Below, piece by piece: positions 7,241-14,422 of a stretch of 17,199 nucleotides of DNA. Made by a program: the position numbers and the translations under genes. A model generated the notes under the pieces. That model did no database searches. It was not told the origin of the DNA and saw only the letters and a list, made by a program, of their open reading frames with translations. Position 1 is the stretch's first letter. Every line of letters starts with the position of its first letter. The stretch covers positions 1 through 17,199 of the forward strand of contig DASXSB010000041.1 of the NCBI GenBank assembly GCA_036506275.1. The letters are read 5' to 3'. The DNA is from DASXSB01 sp036506275 (GTDB lineage: Bacteria; Methylomirabilota; Methylomirabilia; Rokubacteriales; CSP1-6).

Positions 7241-7255
7241 GCGCGAACGCCTCAT

Positions 7256-7270
7256 CGCCACGGAGTGGCG
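7256..7270. promoter_or_regulatory. Short dyad at the -35 position of the thioesterase promoter
   Basis: CGCCAC (7256-7261) and GTGGCG (7265-7270) are perfect six-base inverted repeats with three bases between. They lie about 16 bases upstream of the TATCCT box in the 125-base divergent gap. This could be a regulator site. Six-base dyads arise easily by chance in GC-rich DNA. Confidence 0.25.
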
Positions 7271-7349
7271 CGGGCGCGTGTTCCGCTCTACGATGCGCCG
7301 AGAGCGTGCCGCGATCGCGACGCGCCGCGGTTGAAGCGATTCGCCGGAT

Positions 7350-7354
7350 GGAGG
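7350..7354 (+). promoter_or_regulatory. Shine-Dalgarno of the LLM oxidoreductase gene
   Basis: GGAGG lies four bases before the ATG at 7359. The spacing is short but the match is strong, and it supports this start. Confidence 0.55.
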
Positions 7355-7358
7355 CGAC

Positions 7359-8234
7359 ATGAAGATCCGTATCGGGGTGGGAGGCGCTCCCTCCACGCCC
7401 GCCGCATTCGCGGAGGTCGTCAAGGGTCTCGACGAGCTCGGGTTCGACTCTCTGTGGCTCTCCGAAGTGCTCACGGGACCGGTCTTCGATCCCGTCGTCG
7501 GCCTCGCCTGGGCCGCCGCCGGCAATCCACGGTTGAAGATCGGCACCACGATGCTGCTGCCCGGCCGAAACGTGGTGCGCCTCGCCAAGCAGCTCGCCAG
7601 CCTCGACGTGCTGTGCAACGGACGGCTGCTGGTGACGCTCGTGCCCGGTCTCGCCTACGCGCCCGAGCGCGACGCCGTCGGCGTCGAGCCCAAGCGGCGC
7701 GGCGCGGTGATCGACGAGGCGCTGCCGTTGCTACGGCGCCTGTGGGCGGGCGAAACCGTGAGTCACGACGGCGCCGCCGGCAGCTTCCGCGACGTCAAGC
7801 TCTGGCCGCTGCCGGCGCAGCAGCCGCTCGAAGTGTGGCTCGGCGGCACCGCGCCCGCCGCTCTGGAGCGCTGCGGCCGCCTCTCCGACGGGTGGCTGCC
7901 GTCGCTGCTCACGCCCGACGAAGCGGCGGCGGGGCGCGTCGTGATCGAGGACGCGGCCGCGCGCGCCGGCCGCTCGATCAGCGGCGAGCACTTCGGCGTC
8001 AGCATCGGCTACGCAAGCCGTCCCCTCGATGCCGAGACGGCGCGGGTGATGGCGGCGCGACGGCCGCGCAGCGTGGAGCTCACGCCGGTGGGCGGGCCGG
8101 CGCTGCGCGAGCGCATCGAGCGCTTCATCGCGGTGGGCTTCTCTAAATTCGTGGTGCGTCCGGTCATCCCGCCCGCGTCGTGGCGCGCCGAGCTCGATGC
8201 GCTCGCGGCCGCCGTGGGCGATCTTCAGACCTGA
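7359..8234 (+). CDS. LLM class (luciferase-like) flavin/F420-dependent oxidoreductase
   Basis: This 291-residue protein has the TIM-barrel pattern of bacterial-luciferase-like oxidoreductases (PF00296). It opens M-K-I-R-I-G-V-G, followed by the G-F-D-S-L-W-L-S-E block at 28-36, K-I-G-T-T-M-L-L-P-G-R at 60-70, the A-K-Q-L-A-S-L-D-V-L-C-N-G-R-L block at 76-90 and P-L-E-V-W-L-G-G at 156-163. These are family landmarks around the flavin/F420 pocket. Many members use F420, others FMN; the sequence does not decide, and the substrate is unknown. The mid-barrel G-R-L-L-V-T-L-V-P-G stretch (88-97) replaces the more common G-R-x-x-L-G-x-G. The gene is followed five bases later by an SDR dehydrogenase, so the two are probably co-transcribed. 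Confidence 0.9.
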   Translation: MKIRIGVGGAPSTPAAFAEVVKGLDELGFDSLWLSEVLTGPVFDPVVGLAWAAAGNPRLKIGTTMLLPGRNVVRLAKQLASLDVLCNGRLLVTLVPGLAYAPERDAVGVEPKRRGAVIDEALPLLRRLWAGETVSHDGAAGSFRDVKLWPLPAQQPLEVWLGGTAPAALERCGRLSDGWLPSLLTPDEAAAGRVVIEDAAARAGRSISGEHFGVSIGYASRPLDAETARVMAARRPRSVELTPVGGPALRERIERFIAVGFSKFVVRPVIPPASWRAELDALAAAVGDLQT

Positions 8235-8239
8235 CGTCG

Positions 8240-8983
8240 ATGCCCGCGCGAGATCCGCTCGCGGAATTCCGTCTCGACGGGGACGTCGCCGTGGTCACCG
8301 GCGGCGCGAGCGGTATCGGCCGCGTGGTGGCGGATGCGTTCGTCGCCGTCGGCGCCAAGGTGGCGATCTTCGACGTCGCGGGCGCGGGTGACGGTACGTA
8401 TGCGGTGGACGTCGCCAACGAGACGCAAGTGAGAACCGCGTTTGCCGACGTCGTGGGCCGCCATGGCCGTCTCGACGTTCTGTTCAACAACGCCGGTATC
8501 GCGATCCGCAAGCCGACCACGGAGCTCACGCTCGAAGATTGGAACAAGGTCGTGGCCGTGAACATGACGGGCGTGTTCCTCTGCGCACGCGAAGCGGCGC
8601 GTCACATGCGCGCGGCGGGTGGGGGCGGGCGCATCGTCAACACCGCCTCCATCATGGGATTCTCCGGCGGCGGACTCTATCCCAACATTTCCTATCAGGC
8701 CACGAAGGGCGCCGTCGTCAACATGACGCGCGCGCTCGCCGTCGAGTGGGCCCGAGAGGACATCCGCGTGAACGCGATCGCTCCCACGTGGGTGCGGACG
8801 CCATTGACGCGCGGGATCACCGACAAGCCCGAGCTCGTCCAGCGCATCGAGCAGATGACGCCGATGGGCCGCTTCGCGGAGCCGGAGGAGATCGTGGGCG
8901 CCGTTCTCTTTCTCGCCTCTCGCGCATCGGCCATGGTCACGGGCCACATCCTCGCCATCGACGGCGGCTTCCTCGCCCAGTAG
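8240..8983 (+). CDS. SDR family oxidoreductase (classical short-chain dehydrogenase)
   Basis: This 247-residue NAD(P)-dependent dehydrogenase acts on an alcohol or ketone in the cytoplasm. Classical SDR features are all present: the T-G-G-A-S-G-I-G cofactor motif at 20-27, N-N-A-G at 83-86, Asn108, catalytic Ser137, Tyr152 and Lys156 (S-Y-Q-A-T-K), the R-V-N-A-I-A-P block at 176-182, and the C-terminal D-G-G-F. Asp45 at the end of the second strand suggests NAD rather than NADP. The ATG at 8240 was chosen because the upstream in-frame extension overlaps the LLM gene and lacks family similarity. It lies five bases after the LLM stop with no clear Shine-Dalgarno, which points to translational coupling. 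Annotation as FabG-like is possible, but the family is too broad for a substrate call. Confidence 0.92.
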   Translation: MPARDPLAEFRLDGDVAVVTGGASGIGRVVADAFVAVGAKVAIFDVAGAGDGTYAVDVANETQVRTAFADVVGRHGRLDVLFNNAGIAIRKPTTELTLEDWNKVVAVNMTGVFLCAREAARHMRAAGGGGRIVNTASIMGFSGGGLYPNISYQATKGAVVNMTRALAVEWAREDIRVNAIAPTWVRTPLTRGITDKPELVQRIEQMTPMGRFAEPEEIVGAVLFLASRASAMVTGHILAIDGGFLAQ

Positions 8984-9040
8984 CCGCGCTCTCGCCCGGT
9001 CGCCGCGCCCTCGGCCAGTCGTCGCGCCGTCGTCGAGCAG
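8984..9040 (+). repeat. Imperfect 19-bp tandem repeat behind the SDR gene
   Basis: Three 19-base units lie head to tail at 8984-9002, 9003-9021 and 9022-9040. The first two agree at 16 of 19 positions and the third is more diverged (about 13 of 19). The last 19 bases of the SDR gene also resemble a unit (about 14 of 19), so the array seems to begin in the coding end. Function is unknown; slippage in GC-rich sequence is the simplest reading. Confidence 0.45.
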
Positions 9041-9052
9041 ATGCGCGGACGG

Positions 9053-9069
9053 CGTCGGAATTGCCGACG
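9053..9069. promoter_or_regulatory. Dyad overlapping the -35 of the second importer promoter
   Basis: CGTCGG (9053-9058) and CCGACG (9064-9069) are perfect inverted repeats with five bases between. They overlap the TTGCCG hexamer at 9061-9066. A regulator binding here would compete with RNA polymerase. The site is short, so chance remains possible. Confidence 0.3.
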
Positions 9070-9089
9070 TCGCGGTAGTTGCGTATACT
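9061..9089 (+). promoter_or_regulatory. Sigma70-type promoter of the second importer operon
   Basis: TTGCCG (9061-9066) is followed by exactly 17 bases and TATACT (9084-9089). This gives four of six matches at -35, five of six at -10, and ideal spacing. The leader to the ATG at 9144 is about 50 bases and contains a clear Shine-Dalgarno. Confidence 0.65.
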
Positions 9090-9129
9090 CCGGCCCCACA
9101 ACCGATCGGGCTCGAACCTTTGCGGTTCC

Positions 9130-9134
9130 GGAGG
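9130..9134 (+). promoter_or_regulatory. Shine-Dalgarno deciding the start of the second binding-protein gene
   Basis: GGAGG lies nine bases before the ATG at 9144. The frame also allows a TTG start at 9120, but that codon precedes the ribosome site and would put charged residues ahead of the signal peptide. Confidence 0.75.
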
Positions 9135-9143
9135 TATCGTCCC

Positions 9144-10751
9144 ATGACCCTCCCACGCGCGCCGATCGTGCTCGGCCTCGCCTCCGCGGTTGCCTTGCTC
9201 GTCGCCGTCGCGTCCGGGACGGCCCAGGCCCCGAAGTACGGCGGTGTCCTCGTCACGCATCCGCTGTCGGCGACGCCGAGCCTGAGCCCGCACGAGGAGT
9301 CCACGGTCGCCACCGTCCAGCAAACCAGTCCGTGCTTCAACAACCTGGTCTACTTCGATCCCGCGAAGGCGCAGGAGAGCGTCGACACGCTCATCCCCGA
9401 GCTGGCCGAGAAGTGGTCGTGGCAGGACGGCTACCGGAATCTCGTCTTCCTCCTTCGCCGAGACGTGCGATGGCACGACGGCAAGCCCTTCACGTCGGAG
9501 GACGTGAAGTACACGTTCGACATGGTGCGGGGCGCGCCCGACGCCCGCGCGCGGCTCAAGGTGAATCCGCGCAAGCTGTTGTTCGACAACGTCGAGGCCA
9601 TCGAGGCTCCCGAGCCGTCCACGGTTGTCTTCCGCCTCAAGCGGCCGCAACCGTCGCTGTTGCTGCTGCTCGCCTCCGGGTATTCGGTCGTGTACCCCGC
9701 GCACGTTCCGCTCGCGGAATTCAAGAACCGCTGCGTGGGCACCGGTCCTTTCAAGCTGAAGGAGAACAAGCCCGGGGAGTACGTCGAGTACGTGAAGAAT
9801 CCGGATTACTTCGTGAAAAGCCGGCCCTATCTGGACGGGATCAAGTTCGTCGTCGTCCGCGACCGCTCCACCCAGATCGCGGCCCTCCAGTCCGGGCAGC
9901 TCGACGTGGCGGGATCGGGGTGGAATCGCACGAACGCCCAGGACGCCAAGGCGGGCGCTCCCAAGCTCGTGATGATCGAGCGGGATACCAACGTCAACGA
10001 CAACGTCCTCATCAACTACAAGCGCCCGCCGTTCAACGACCGGCGCGTGCGGCAAGCCATCAATCTCGCGCTGGATCGGCAGGGGTACCTCATCGGTCCG
10101 CGCCAGGGGGCGGCGACGTTCGGCGGCGCGTTGCTGCCGAAGCCGGCCGGCGTGTGGGGTCTGCCCGCCGCCGAGGTGGCCAAGCTGCCCGGAATGGGCG
10201 ACGCCGCCAAGCAAAAGGCGGCGGCGCGCCGGCTCCTCGCCGAGGCCGGCTTCGGGCCGGGAAAGCCGCTCAAGCTCACCGTCTCCACGCGCCAGCTCGC
10301 GATCTACGTGGACACCGCGTCCTGGATGGTGGACCAGCTCCAGCAGGTCGGCATCGAGGCGACGCTGGAGCAGATCGACACCGGCGTCTGGCATCCGAAG
10401 ATGACGCGTCTCGAGTACGAGGTGGCGCTCAACCTCACCGGCGTCGGCGTCGACGACCCCGACGCGCAGCTCTTCGAGAACTACCGCTGCGGATCGCAGC
10501 GCAACTTCTCCGGCTACTGCTCGGAAGAGATCGATCGCCTCATGGTCGAGCAGTCCCAGACCTTGGATCCGAAGAAGCGGCTCGCGCTCGTGAACGAGAT
10601 CGATCGCAAGCTGCAGGCAGACAGCGCGCGGCCGATCCTCGGCTGGGGCAAGCAGTACTACGTGTGGTGGCCGCACGTGAAGGGCTGGGTCGTGCACGAG
10701 AATTCGATCTACAACGTCAGTCGCCGGCAGGACCTCTGGCTCGACAAGTAG
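9144..10751 (+). CDS. ABC transporter substrate-binding protein, family 5 (second importer)
   Basis: This 535-residue secreted binding protein has a signal peptide (T-L-P-R, hydrophobic core at about 7-23, cleavage near S-G-T-A-Q-A at 24-29) and no lipobox. The family-5 signature is at about 86-126 (E-L-A-E-K-W-S ... D-V-R-W-H-D-G-K-P-F-T-S-E-D-V-K-Y-T-F). The G-T-G-P-F-K-L block and the R-R-V-R-Q-A-I-N-L-A-L-D-R block come later. Length is typical. It differs clearly from the binding protein at 1935-3533, so the two importers are not a recent duplication and probably differ in ligand. It heads an operon with two permeases; the first begins 12 bases downstream. Confidence 0.95.
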   Translation: MTLPRAPIVLGLASAVALLVAVASGTAQAPKYGGVLVTHPLSATPSLSPHEESTVATVQQTSPCFNNLVYFDPAKAQESVDTLIPELAEKWSWQDGYRNLVFLLRRDVRWHDGKPFTSEDVKYTFDMVRGAPDARARLKVNPRKLLFDNVEAIEAPEPSTVVFRLKRPQPSLLLLLASGYSVVYPAHVPLAEFKNRCVGTGPFKLKENKPGEYVEYVKNPDYFVKSRPYLDGIKFVVVRDRSTQIAALQSGQLDVAGSGWNRTNAQDAKAGAPKLVMIERDTNVNDNVLINYKRPPFNDRRVRQAINLALDRQGYLIGPRQGAATFGGALLPKPAGVWGLPAAEVAKLPGMGDAAKQKAAARRLLAEAGFGPGKPLKLTVSTRQLAIYVDTASWMVDQLQQVGIEATLEQIDTGVWHPKMTRLEYEVALNLTGVGVDDPDAQLFENYRCGSQRNFSGYCSEEIDRLMVEQSQTLDPKKRLALVNEIDRKLQADSARPILGWGKQYYVWWPHVKGWVVHENSIYNVSRRQDLWLDK

Positions 10752-10763
10752 CAGGCGGCGCCC

Positions 10764-11720
10764 ATGCGCACGTACGTCGTGCAACGCCTGTTCATCGCGG
10801 TCCTCACGCTCCTGGGGATGTCCGTCGTGATCTTCACGCTGCTGCGGCTGGCGCCCGGCAACATCACCGACATCATCTTCGAGTCGGCGGGCTACGTGGA
10901 GGAGTCGGATCGCAAGCGGCTCGAGGTCGAGCTGGGGATCGACCGCCCCGTCGTGGTTCAGTACGGCGTCTGGGTCGGTGACCTCGTTCGCGGCGAGCTC
11001 GGCAAGTCGTACCGCTACGACCTCCCCGCGTGGGCGATCATCAAGCCGCGCCTGCCGGTCACGCTCGAGCTGGCGGTGCTCGCGCTCGGATTCTCCGTGC
11101 TGATGGGCGTCCCCGCCGGCGTCGTGAGCGCCGTTCGCCGCGGTGGGTGGCTCGACTACGTCCTGCGCGTGCTGTCGCTCGCCGGTCTTTCCATGCCGTC
11201 CTTCTGGCTGGCCATGATCGTGATCCTGCTCCTCGTCCGCTCGCTGGGCTGGATCCCGTCCATGACGTACGTCTCGCCGTTCGACAACCTCGGCGCCAAC
11301 CTCGCCCAGTTCCTGGTGCCCGCGCTCGCGGTGGGCTACCGCAGCTCGGCGCTGATCATGCGCATCACCCGCTCCGCCATGCTGGAGGTGTTGCGCGAGG
11401 ACTACATCCGCACGGCGTGGGCCAAGGGCCAGCGCGAGCGGCTGGTCGTATGGCGACACGCGCTCAAGAACGCCTCCCTGCCCGTCATCACGCTCATCGG
11501 CATCGAGTTCGCGTTCCTCATCGGCGGGCTCATCGTCACAGAGACGGTCTTCAACCTGCCCGGCGTCGCGCGCTATCTCGTCGACGCCATCCAGTGGCGC
11601 GACTACCCGATCGTCCAGAACCTCACGATGCTGATCGCAGCGGTGGTGGTGCTGGCGAACCTCACCGTCGACCTCCTCTATACCTGGCTCGATCCGCGCA
11701 TCAAATACGGGCGGGCGTGA
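10764..11720 (+). CDS. ABC transporter permease, DppB/OppB type (second importer)
   Basis: This 318-residue inner-membrane protein has an N-terminal V-V-Q-R-L-F followed by a helix at about 9-28. The periplasmic R-G-E-L-G-K-S sits at 76-82. Further helices lie at about 101-124, 135-160, 182-200, 238-260 and 286-308. The ATPase-docking loop is at 214-241 (Y-I-R-T-A-W-A-K-G ... L-K-N-A-S-L-P-V), and the end is the usual L-D-P-R-I-K-Y. It pairs with the DppC-type protein encoded next; its TGA shares one base with that ATG, so the two are translationally coupled. The ribosome site before its own ATG is weak (AGGCGG). Confidence 0.95.
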   Translation: MRTYVVQRLFIAVLTLLGMSVVIFTLLRLAPGNITDIIFESAGYVEESDRKRLEVELGIDRPVVVQYGVWVGDLVRGELGKSYRYDLPAWAIIKPRLPVTLELAVLALGFSVLMGVPAGVVSAVRRGGWLDYVLRVLSLAGLSMPSFWLAMIVILLLVRSLGWIPSMTYVSPFDNLGANLAQFLVPALAVGYRSSALIMRITRSAMLEVLREDYIRTAWAKGQRERLVVWRHALKNASLPVITLIGIEFAFLIGGLIVTETVFNLPGVARYLVDAIQWRDYPIVQNLTMLIAAVVVLANLTVDLLYTWLDPRIKYGRA

Positions 11721-12619
11721 TGGCGACGACACCGGAGGCGCTCACGCTCCACCTTCCCGCCGCCCTTCCGCGCGCGCGGTCACGGTGGGCGACGCTGGGA
11801 CGGTTCGCGCGGAAGAATCCGCTCGGCGCGGCGGGCGCGGTGCTGATGTTCACGCTGATCGTCATGGCGATCTTCGCGGACCCGCTCGCCACCCACAATC
11901 CCGTGCGGACCTCGAACCGGGTGCTCGTCGCGCCCGGCGCGGAGTTCTGGCTGGGGACCGACAATCTCGGCCGCGATCTGTGGAGCCGCGTCGTGCACGG
12001 CTCCCGGATCTCGCTGCTGGTGGGGCTGGCGTCCACGCTGATGGGGGCGGGGGTGGGTGGGGTGATCGGGCTTCTCTCCGGCTACGTCGGCGGCAAGACG
12101 GACCTCGTCAGCCAGCGCGTGATGGACATCATGCAGGCGCTGCCCATCCTGGTCCTCGCCCTCGTGATGGCGGCCGCGCTCGGACCATCGCTGCCGAACA
12201 CCATCATCGCGATCTCCGTCGTCATCGCTCCCCGGGCGGCGCGCGTGGTGCGCGCGAGCGTGCTCGCCATCCGCGAGTTCGTCTACGTGGAGTCGGCGCG
12301 CGCGCTCGGCGTGAGCCACGCGCGGGTGGCGTTCCGTCACATCCTCCCCAACACGTTCGGGCCCTTCATCGTGCTCATCACCGCCCAGCTCGGCGGCGCC
12401 ATCCTCACGGAGGCGGCGCTGTCGTTCCTCGGCCTCGGCATCCCGGAGCCGTACCCGTCGTGGGGGCGGATGCTGTCGATCGCCGCCGCCGAGTACGCAC
12501 AGAAGGCGCCGTGGCTCGTGATCTATCCGGGCGTGGCCATCAGCCTCGCCGTCTTCGGCACGAACCTCCTCGGCGACGCCCTCCGCGACACGCTCGATCC
12601 CCGCCTGCGCGGCTCCTGA
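11720..12619 (+). CDS. ABC transporter permease, DppC/OppC type (second importer)
   Basis: This 299-residue channel subunit has a cytoplasmic N-terminal tail, a first helix at about 36-53, L-G-T-D-N-L-G-R-D-L-W-S-R at 78-90, and an ATPase-docking loop at about 190-211 (E-S-A-R-A-L-G-V ... R-H-I-L-P-N). The A-A-L-S-F-L-G-L-G-I-P block is at 232-242, and it ends R-D-T-L-D-P-R-L-R. The ATG overlaps the preceding stop by one base. No ATPase gene follows: the next gene is a flavin monooxygenase 94 bases on. The complex must use ATPase subunits encoded elsewhere. Confidence 0.95.
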   Translation: MATTPEALTLHLPAALPRARSRWATLGRFARKNPLGAAGAVLMFTLIVMAIFADPLATHNPVRTSNRVLVAPGAEFWLGTDNLGRDLWSRVVHGSRISLLVGLASTLMGAGVGGVIGLLSGYVGGKTDLVSQRVMDIMQALPILVLALVMAAALGPSLPNTIIAISVVIAPRAARVVRASVLAIREFVYVESARALGVSHARVAFRHILPNTFGPFIVLITAQLGGAILTEAALSFLGLGIPEPYPSWGRMLSIAAAEYAQKAPWLVIYPGVAISLAVFGTNLLGDALRDTLDPRLRGS

Positions 12620-12654
12620 GCCCCGGGCCGCGCTCGCTCTGCTCCGCCGATCGC

Positions 12655-12670
12655 GCCGCGACCCCGCGGC
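12655..12670 (+). terminator. GC hairpin behind the second importer operon, possible terminator
   Basis: GCCGCG (12655-12660) and CGCGGC (12665-12670) form a six-pair stem with a four-base loop, 35 bases after the permease stop. No T run follows, so any termination would be Rho-assisted, or the stem may be incidental. Confidence 0.2.
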
Positions 12671-12699
12671 CGGCGATAGGTCCGCGCGCGGGCTTCTGG

Positions 12700-12705
12700 T
12701 AGAGT
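12700..12705 (+). promoter_or_regulatory. -10 box of the monooxygenase gene, possibly leaderless
   Basis: TAGAGT lies exactly eight bases before the GTG at 12714, the same geometry as TAGAAT before the amidohydrolase. No Shine-Dalgarno is seen, and no good -35 lies 16-18 bases upstream. Confidence 0.35.
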
Positions 12706-12713
12706 CCTACGTC

Positions 12714-14315
12714 GTGAGTCTCGTTCGTCATCTGGACGCCGTCGTCGTGGGCGCGGGCTTTGCCGGCCTTTACATGCTCCACCGCCTGCGCGGGCTAGGT
12801 CTCTCCACGCGCGTGTTCGAGACCGGCGATGGCATCGGCGGCACCTGGTACTGGAATCGCTATCCGGGCGCGCGCTGCGACGTCGAGAGCATGGATTACT
12901 CGTATTCGTTCTGCGACGAGCTCCAGCAGCAATGGTGCTGGAGCGAGCGCTACGCGTCCCAGCCCGAGATCTTGCAGTACATCGATCACGTCGCCGACCG
13001 GTTCGATCTGCGGCGCGACATCCAGCTCGGGACGCGTGTCACCTCCGCCGTGTTCGACGACGCCACCGGCCGCTGGACCATCGAGACCGACCGCGGCGAC
13101 CGCGTGTCCGCCGCCTTCTGCATCATGGCCACCGGCTGCCTGTCCGACGCGCAGCTCCCCGCCATCAAGGGCCGCGAGACGTTCGCGGGGCGCTCGTATC
13201 ACACCGGTCGCTGGCCGCACGAGGGCGTCGACTTCACCGGTCAGCGGGTGGGCGTCATCGGCACCGGTTCCTCCGCCATCCAGTCCATCCCGCTCATCGC
13301 GCAGCAGGCCGCGCACCTCTTCGTCTTCCAGCGCACCCCGAACTACAGCGTGCCGGCGCACAACGCGCCGCTCGACCGCGACTACGAGCGCCGGGTCAAA
13401 GCGACCTATGCCGACTTCCGGCAGCAAGCGCGCGAGTCACGGGTGGGCTTCGTCGCCGAGCGCAGCGGGGACTCTGCGCTCGCGGTGGCGCCGGACGAGC
13501 GGCAGCGCGAGTACGAAAAGCGCTGGCATCGTGGCGGTCTCGGATTCGCGGCGACGTATACCGACCTTCTCCTGGACAAGGCCGCCAACGATACCGCGGC
13601 CGAGTTCTTTCGCGCCAAGATCCGAGCCATCGTGCGCGACCCCGCGGTGGCGGAGGCGCTCACGCCGACCGACTATCCGCTCGGGACCAAGCGCCTCTGC
13701 GTCGACACCGGCTACTACGCGACGTTCAATCGCCCGAACGTGACCCTCGTCGATCTCAGGAAGACGCCCATCGCGGCCATCACGCCGGGCGGGGTGCGCA
13801 CGAGCGACGCCGAATACGCGGTGGACAGCCTCGTGTTCGCCACCGGCTTCGACGCCATGACGGGGGCGTTGCTGAACATCGACATCCGGGGACGCGCGGG
13901 CCAGACGCTCCGTGAGAAGTGGGCGGCGGGACCGCGCACCTACCTCGGTCTTGCCATCGCCGGCTTTCCGAATCTGTTCACGATCACCGGCCCCGGCAGC
14001 CCGTCCGTGCTCAGCAACATGATCGTGTCCATCGAGCAGCACGTGGACTGGATCGCCGCGTGTCTCGACTACATGCGCGCTCACGGCCGGCGTCGCATCG
14101 AGGCGACGATCGCCGCCGAGGAGGCATGGGTGGCCCACGTGAACGAGGTCGGAAACCTGACGCTCTATCCGCTCGCGAAGTCGTGGTACACGGGCGCCAA
14201 CGTCCCCGGCAAGCCGCGCATCTTCATGCCCTACATCGGCGGCGTGGGCACCTATCGCCAGAAGTGCGACGAGATCGCCGCCAACGGCTACGCGGGGTTC
14301 GCGCTGACGTCCTGA
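12714..14315 (+). CDS. Flavin-containing monooxygenase, Baeyer-Villiger type
   Basis: This 533-residue FAD/NADPH enzyme resembles cyclohexanone and phenylacetone monooxygenases, which insert oxygen next to a ketone to give an ester or lactone. It has the FAD motif G-A-G-F-A-G at 13-18, G-G-T-W-Y-W-N-R-Y-P-G at 42-52, and the diagnostic Baeyer-Villiger fingerprint F-A-G-R-S-Y-H-T-G-R-W-P at 157-168. The NADPH motif G-T-G-S-S-A is at 183-188. The G-T-K-R-L block has Arg327 at the position of the active-site arginine of phenylacetone monooxygenase, followed by F-N-R-P-N-V and the A-T-G-F-D-A-M-T-G-A-L block at 376-386. All catalytic elements are intact. The GTG start (12714) directly precedes the FAD domain. 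The natural ketone is unknown. It may be transcribed alone or by read-through from the importer operon. Confidence 0.93.
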   Translation: MSLVRHLDAVVVGAGFAGLYMLHRLRGLGLSTRVFETGDGIGGTWYWNRYPGARCDVESMDYSYSFCDELQQQWCWSERYASQPEILQYIDHVADRFDLRRDIQLGTRVTSAVFDDATGRWTIETDRGDRVSAAFCIMATGCLSDAQLPAIKGRETFAGRSYHTGRWPHEGVDFTGQRVGVIGTGSSAIQSIPLIAQQAAHLFVFQRTPNYSVPAHNAPLDRDYERRVKATYADFRQQARESRVGFVAERSGDSALAVAPDERQREYEKRWHRGGLGFAATYTDLLLDKAANDTAAEFFRAKIRAIVRDPAVAEALTPTDYPLGTKRLCVDTGYYATFNRPNVTLVDLRKTPIAAITPGGVRTSDAEYAVDSLVFATGFDAMTGALLNIDIRGRAGQTLREKWAAGPRTYLGLAIAGFPNLFTITGPGSPSVLSNMIVSIEQHVDWIAACLDYMRAHGRRRIEATIAAEEAWVAHVNEVGNLTLYPLAKSWYTGANVPGKPRIFMPYIGGVGTYRQKCDEIAANGYAGFALTS

Positions 14316-14350
14316 GCGATCTCGCGTCCACGGCGCGATCGTAAACGTCA

Positions 14351-14403
14351 GTGCGCTGGCCGACGCCGCGCGCCGCTGTATTGGCGCCTCAATACCAGCG
14401 CAC
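14351..14403. terminator. Nested inverted repeats between convergent genes, possible bidirectional terminator
   Basis: The outer arms GTGCGCTGG (14351-14359) and CCAGCGCAC (14395-14403) are perfect complements. Inside, GTATTG (14378-14383) and CAATAC (14390-14395) form a second stem with a six-base loop. The structure lies in the 107-base gap between the stop of the monooxygenase (14315) and the stop of the oxidase (14423), where terminators are expected. No T run follows on either strand, so the call rests on position and pairing. Confidence 0.4.
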
Positions 14404-14422
14404 GATGAGCCCGTCCCACCGG

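Noticed and set aside
5584..8983. A possible complete histidine-degradation or F420 metabolic cluster
   Set aside because: Only one enzyme of each possible pathway is present. No hut or fbi partner genes are in the window, so a pathway-level claim is not supported.
9120..9143. A TTG start extending the second binding protein by eight residues
   Set aside because: GGAGG at 9130-9134 serves the ATG at 9144, and the extension would place charged residues before a normal signal peptide.
9041..10981. A 646-codon open frame on the plus strand
   Set aside because: It is out of frame with the clear binding-protein gene at 9144-10751, is Arg/Ala/Gly-rich and shows no motif.
8937..11732. A 931-codon open frame on the minus strand
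   Set aside because: It lies antisense to the binding protein and permease genes of importer 2, whose family motifs are unambiguous. Its translation is dominated by Arg, His, Asp, Glu and Ala without folds or motifs, as expected from antisense frames in GC-rich DNA.
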